NCBI GenBank assembly: GCA_002494625.1
Contig: DACH01000001.1
Location: forward strand, 222,422-286,421
Direction: 5' to 3'
DNA: 64,000 nt
DNA from: Archaeoglobus sp. UBA234
GTDB taxonomy: Archaea; Halobacteriota; Archaeoglobi; Archaeoglobales; Archaeoglobaceae
Shown in pieces: positions 61,302 through 64,000 of the stretch. Made by a program: the position numbers and the translations under genes. A model generated the notes under the pieces. The model searched no databases. It worked only from the letters and a program-made list of their open reading frames with translations, and was not told where the DNA came from. Position 1 is the stretch's first letter, and every line of letters starts with the position of its first letter.

Positions 61302-62075
61302 ATGGATTTTCTCATCCCTGTATCACTGATGCTCATGATTGCCTTTGTTGCCTCAAGGATGAAAATTCTTGGTGGAGTGGGATGGATTCTTTTTGGAGTT
61401 GTCTGGATTACGAAGCTTCCCCACTACATTGAAATTAACGATTACTTCAACTCAGTTGTTGTTATCCTTGCCTTTCTCCTTTTTCTCATCCTTGGATTTA
61501 CAATTGCAAGTGACAGTGGGAAAAACATCGAAACCTTCATCGAGATAACAGCTTTTTCAGCGCTTGCTGGAATAGTTTACTATCCCTTCGTAATCTACCC
61601 TGAACTGGGAGACAGACTGATAGCCATAACAGCAGAGCTTACAGTCGCTCTCGGTAATCTGCTGAACTTTGAATTTGGTATGTATTCGAGCAAAATAATC
61701 ATGCTCAACAACCACTATGTTGAAATAATCCTTGCCTGTACTGGAATCGAGAGTATGGCTCTCTTTACCGGAGCCACTCTTGGAATAAGGGCAGTTCTAA
61801 AGAAAAAACTTTCAGCATTTCTCATTTCTGTCCCTGTTATATACATCCTAAACCTTTTTAGAAATGTTTTCGTGACTGCAAGCTATGCCTATTCCTGGTT
61901 TGGAGAGAACAGCTTCTACATCGCGCACCATGTTCTATCAAAATTTCTTTCTACTTTCGCACTGATACTGATATCACTGGCAGTCTTCAGAATACTTCCG
62001 GAACTCTCAGAGCTAATATTCAATCTCAAAGATGTGATGGTGGAGAGACTGAAAGCCATAACCAAGAGGGGATAA
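61302..62075 (+). CDS. artA: Archaeosortase A
   Basis: 257 residues from ATG 61302, with about eight transmembrane helices. The catalytic Cys146 is in ACTGIESMALF, Arg187 in LNLFRNVF, and a His-rich HHVLSK (His209/210) follows; these form the exosortase/archaeosortase catalytic set. It cleaves PGF-CTERM surface proteins and attaches lipid. It is followed 2 bp later by archaetidylserine decarboxylase, consistent with haloarchaeal work showing that ArtA function depends on PssA and PssD. Confidence 0.9.
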   Translation: MDFLIPVSLMLMIAFVASRMKILGGVGWILFGVVWITKLPHYIEINDYFNSVVVILAFLLFLILGFTIASDSGKNIETFIEITAFSALAGIVYYPFVIYPELGDRLIAITAELTVALGNLLNFEFGMYSSKIIMLNNHYVEIILACTGIESMALFTGATLGIRAVLKKKLSAFLISVPVIYILNLFRNVFVTASYAYSWFGENSFYIAHHVLSKFLSTFALILISLAVFRILPELSELIFNLKDVMVERLKAITKRG

Positions 62076-62077
62076 AA

Positions 62078-62680
62078 TTGATTGAGAGGAGTGGTCTGAG
62101 ATTAATTACCATAGAATTAATTCTGACGTTCCTCCTCTACTTCATCTATCTCCCTCTATCAATTTCCATGCTAATAATCTCTCTGTTCACGATATATTTC
62201 TTCCGTGATCCACCCAGAGAAATTCAGGAAGGAGTTGTCTCACCCGCTGACGGACGAATTGATTTCATCAACGAGAACAGAATCGAGATTTTCATGAGCC
62301 CATTTGACTGTCATGTAAACAGATCGCCCGTTGATGGAGTCGTTGAAAAAATAAACTACAGAAAAGGAGCTTTTATTCCAGCGTACAGAAGAAACGATTT
62401 CAATGAAAGAAATGAAATAATAATCTCCACCCCCTATGGGAAGTTTAAAGTAGAACAAATAGCAGGATTTTTTGCCAGACGAATAGTCTGTTATGTTGAA
62501 GAGGGGCAAAAAATTCAGAAGGGAGAGAAGATAGGTATGATTCGTTTTGGTTCAAGGGTTACTCTTGACATACCAAAGGATTTCAAAATTATCAGAAGAA
62601 AATGGGAAAAGATAAAAGCAGGTGAAACCGTTGCAATAAAAGAGATCAAGGAGATTGCTACAGAGAAAAGAGACGGTTGA
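62078..62680 (+). CDS. asd: Archaetidylserine decarboxylase proenzyme
   Basis: 200 residues, TTG start. Two N-terminal transmembrane helices, then FFRDPPREI, SPADGRIDFI, and SPFDCHVNRSPVDG, which are typical of the short PSD-A type. The self-cleavage site is Gly158-Ser159 in MIRFGSRVTL, producing the pyruvoyl group. It converts archaetidylserine to archaetidylethanolamine. An 11-bp tandem duplication spans its stop codon. Confidence 0.94.
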   Translation: MIERSGLRLITIELILTFLLYFIYLPLSISMLIISLFTIYFFRDPPREIQEGVVSPADGRIDFINENRIEIFMSPFDCHVNRSPVDGVVEKINYRKGAFIPAYRRNDFNERNEIIISTPYGKFKVEQIAGFFARRIVCYVEEGQKIQKGEKIGMIRFGSRVTLDIPKDFKIIRRKWEKIKAGETVAIKEIKEIATEKRDG

Positions 62681-62696
62681 GCAAAGGTTGAGCAAA
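62675..62696. repeat. 11-bp perfect tandem duplication across the asd stop codon
   Basis: ggttgagcaaa occurs twice. The stop TGA (62678-62680) lies within the first copy. The remaining gap to pssA (62697-62833) is AT-rich with a TATA-like catataatt and GGTGAT before the pssA ATG. Confidence 0.95.
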
Positions 62697-62833
62697 AAAA
62701 CCATGAATTGAGAAAGGCAGGAAAGCTTTAAAAGTTTGAATAGAATATTCAGTTGTCAGATGGAGAATTGATTCAGGATCAATAGAATTAGCAGCTAAAC
62801 ATATAATTAAGTATATTAATAGATGGTGATCTA

Positions 62834-63502
62834 ATGTTTGGAGCTTTAAATGATATCCGTATGGCTGATATATTCACCGCTCTAAATGCTCTTTTCGGTT
62901 TCTTGGGTATTTATTTCGTTTTTATAGACCTTAGAATTGCAGCAATGTTCCTTTTTATCTCAGTGATTATGGATGGAGTCGATGGTGCTGTTGCAAGAAT
63001 TGAACTCAGTCTGCTCGGAAAGGACCTCGACTCCTTGGCTGACATAATTTCCTTCGGAATTCTCCCCTCAATGATGCTCTTCAGAATAGCAGAAAGCTGG
63101 GTCTACTACTCGGTAGCTGGACTCTTCCTAATCTGCGGGATGATAAGACTTGCAAGATTCAATGTACTTAGTATTAAGGATGCTTTTGTTGGTTTCCCCA
63201 TAACTGCATCTGCCCTTGTAATCGCACTTATGGTTTACATAGAATCTCCAGAACCATTTATTTGCTTTACAGCATTTTTTCTCTCATTTTTTATGATCTC
63301 CAATCTGAGGTATGTAAAAATCAGGGATAAAATTCTCCTCTTTGTTTCCGGTGTCGTTCTAATATCTACACTCTTCATCAGTGATTCGGCATATATCATG
63401 CTTGGAATGACACTACTTTACCTTGCAAGTCCTTTCCCCGGAGAGGTGAAAAGATGGATAGAAAGAAGGAAAGAGAAGAAGCTTCATTTGAAGCTGGAAT
63501 AA
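62834..63502 (+). CDS. pssA: Archaetidylserine synthase (CDP-alcohol phosphatidyltransferase)
   Basis: 222 residues with about seven transmembrane segments. The family motif is complete: Asp47, Asp50, Gly51, Ala54, Arg55, Gly62, Asp66 and Asp70 (DGVDGAVARIELSLLG…). It joins CDP-archaeol, the CarS product, to serine. Together with asd and artA it forms a lipid/surface-anchoring locus. The 3' end overlaps the MptD gene by 49 nt. Confidence 0.94.
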   Translation: MFGALNDIRMADIFTALNALFGFLGIYFVFIDLRIAAMFLFISVIMDGVDGAVARIELSLLGKDLDSLADIISFGILPSMMLFRIAESWVYYSVAGLFLICGMIRLARFNVLSIKDAFVGFPITASALVIALMVYIESPEPFICFTAFFLSFFMISNLRYVKIRDKILLFVSGVVLISTLFISDSAYIMLGMTLLYLASPFPGEVKRWIERRKEKKLHLKLE

Positions 63503-63795
63503 AGCTTGGAGCTCTTTTTCACCAGTTTATAGGTACTCCAGTGAGTGAAGAAAATGCCGATATTCTCGAAAGAGCAATGGAGAGCTGCATGAAACTCCAG
63601 CCATTTGTGATAGATTCAGAAGTTACAATAAATAGAGATAAACTGAGAAGGGCTATTTCAGAATTCGGATATACTTCCCTCAGTGGAGAGCTTCTCAGTG
63701 CGAAGGTGAGAGTCAAAGTGGGCAAAGAAGAAATTACAGCAGTTTTACAGTGGGATGATGAGAAGAAATATCCGTTGATGAGGCTGGTGGATTAG
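63454..63795 (+). CDS. mptD: Archaeal dihydroneopterin aldolase (MptD family)
   Basis: 113 residues. EAGIKLGALFHQFIGTPVS, QPFVIDSEVTI and FGYTSLSGELLSAKVRVKVG match the archaeal MptD (DUF372) family, which releases 6-hydroxymethyl-dihydropterin for tetrahydromethanopterin synthesis. The length is as expected (~115). Overlapping pssA suggests a shared message. It supplies the cofactor used by Mer (27495). Confidence 0.88.
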   Translation: MDRKKEREEASFEAGIKLGALFHQFIGTPVSEENADILERAMESCMKLQPFVIDSEVTINRDKLRRAISEFGYTSLSGELLSAKVRVKVGKEEITAVLQWDDEKKYPLMRLVD

Positions 63796-63863
63796 ATTAT
63801 CCTGCTGGATTTAAACCAAAAGTTGGCTAATGGGGTTGAAGGATTTAGAATTGTCACTAATCA

Positions 63864-64000
63864 CTATCTCCCGAAAATACATTTCCTATCGTTCTGTATT
63901 TTACTTAGGTGGATGAAATTATCAACGGACATTTTCACAATATTCTGCCACATCCAACCAGATTCCACAACATCATCTTTTCCCTCATTTTCTGATGAAA
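63864..64000 (-). CDS. C-terminal end of an open frame entering from beyond the window
   Basis: On the minus strand a frame runs open from the window edge to TAG at 63864-63866, reading ...VVESGWMWQNIVKMS...KCIFGR. Its residue mix looks coding-like, and it is convergent with mptD. It is too short to name; it could also be chance, since AT-rich DNA gives such frames now and then. Confidence 0.35.
   Translation of the reverse strand, partial: SSENEGKDDVVESGWMWQNIVKMSVDNFIHLSKIQNDRKCIFGR

Noticed and set aside
1..64000. tRNA, rRNA and intact insertion sequences
   Set aside because: No T-loop-like GTTCRANYC with matching acceptor stem, no rRNA segment and no transposase pattern was noticed by eye; a tRNAscan/Infernal run would settle it.

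Overview
The window is chromosomal DNA of a non-halophilic euryarchaeon, most likely a member or relative of the Archaeoglobi (Archaeoglobus/Geoglobus/Ferroglobus type). This is inferred from gene content: F420 enzymes (F420H2:NADP oxidoreductase, Mer, a second LLM-family protein), tetrahydromethanopterin chemistry (Mer, MptD), ether-lipid genes (CarS, Tes, archaetidylserine synthase and decarboxylase), RadA, TFS, aIF1, prefoldin, Pcc1 and Brix, together with a catabolic island for aromatic or branched acids. Many genes carry a GGTGAT or GGAGGTG ribosome-binding site, and TTG/GTG starts are common. No rRNA, tRNA, CRISPR array or intact insertion sequence was seen.

Layout. 0-9.5 kb: an ABC-2 exporter, a lipoprotein, hisH, malic enzyme, F420H2:NADP oxidoreductase, a stand-alone LigD-type 3'-phosphoesterase and a Q-salvage-like gene. 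9.6-20.8 kb: APS kinase overlapping a phosphodiesterase and a DHH phosphoesterase; Brix-Pcc1-prefoldin beta; a diadenylate cyclase (DacZ-like) next to aIF1; TraB and site-2 protease with overlapping ends; an HTH regulator fused to a binding-protein domain; pyrE and carS. 20.9-28.5 kb: Tes-nadM-ogt, an MFS exporter, a decaying surface-protein pseudogene, argG, archease and mer.

28.6-50.5 kb is the metabolic core. It holds a secondary-alcohol-type dehydrogenase behind palindromic operator-like sites, an acyl-CoA ligase, a 2-hydroxyacyl-CoA dehydratase/benzoyl-CoA reductase-type subunit pair, a complete Liv-type ABC importer split into divergent halves (livKHM / livGF), an SDR, an MBL hydrolase, and a four-part tungsten aldehyde oxidoreductase set (FAD reductase, AOR, polyferredoxin, MoaD-like carrier, plus a tiny zinc ribbon). 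These are followed by PaaK-type phenylacetate-CoA ligase, a cysteine hydrolase, an F420-type LLM oxidoreductase with a DUF35/thiolase pair, and a hotdog thioesterase. Read together, they suggest import of a hydrophobic or aromatic (amino) acid, oxidation of the derived aldehyde to an acid, CoA activation, and reductive/beta-oxidative breakdown. Substrate identity is inference.

50.5-64 kb: a BtuF-like binding protein, a DsrE-like protein, an HTH regulator, an M20 peptidase, radA, a KaiC-like ATPase + Roadblock + FIST-like signalling group, a UbiA prenyltransferase behind a 20-codon ORF, DUF502, TFS-Nudix-PHP, and archaeosortase-archaetidylserine decarboxylase-archaetidylserine synthase-MptD. 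Short perfect tandem duplications (11-16 bp) repeatedly lie on or just after stop codons here, an unexplained pattern.
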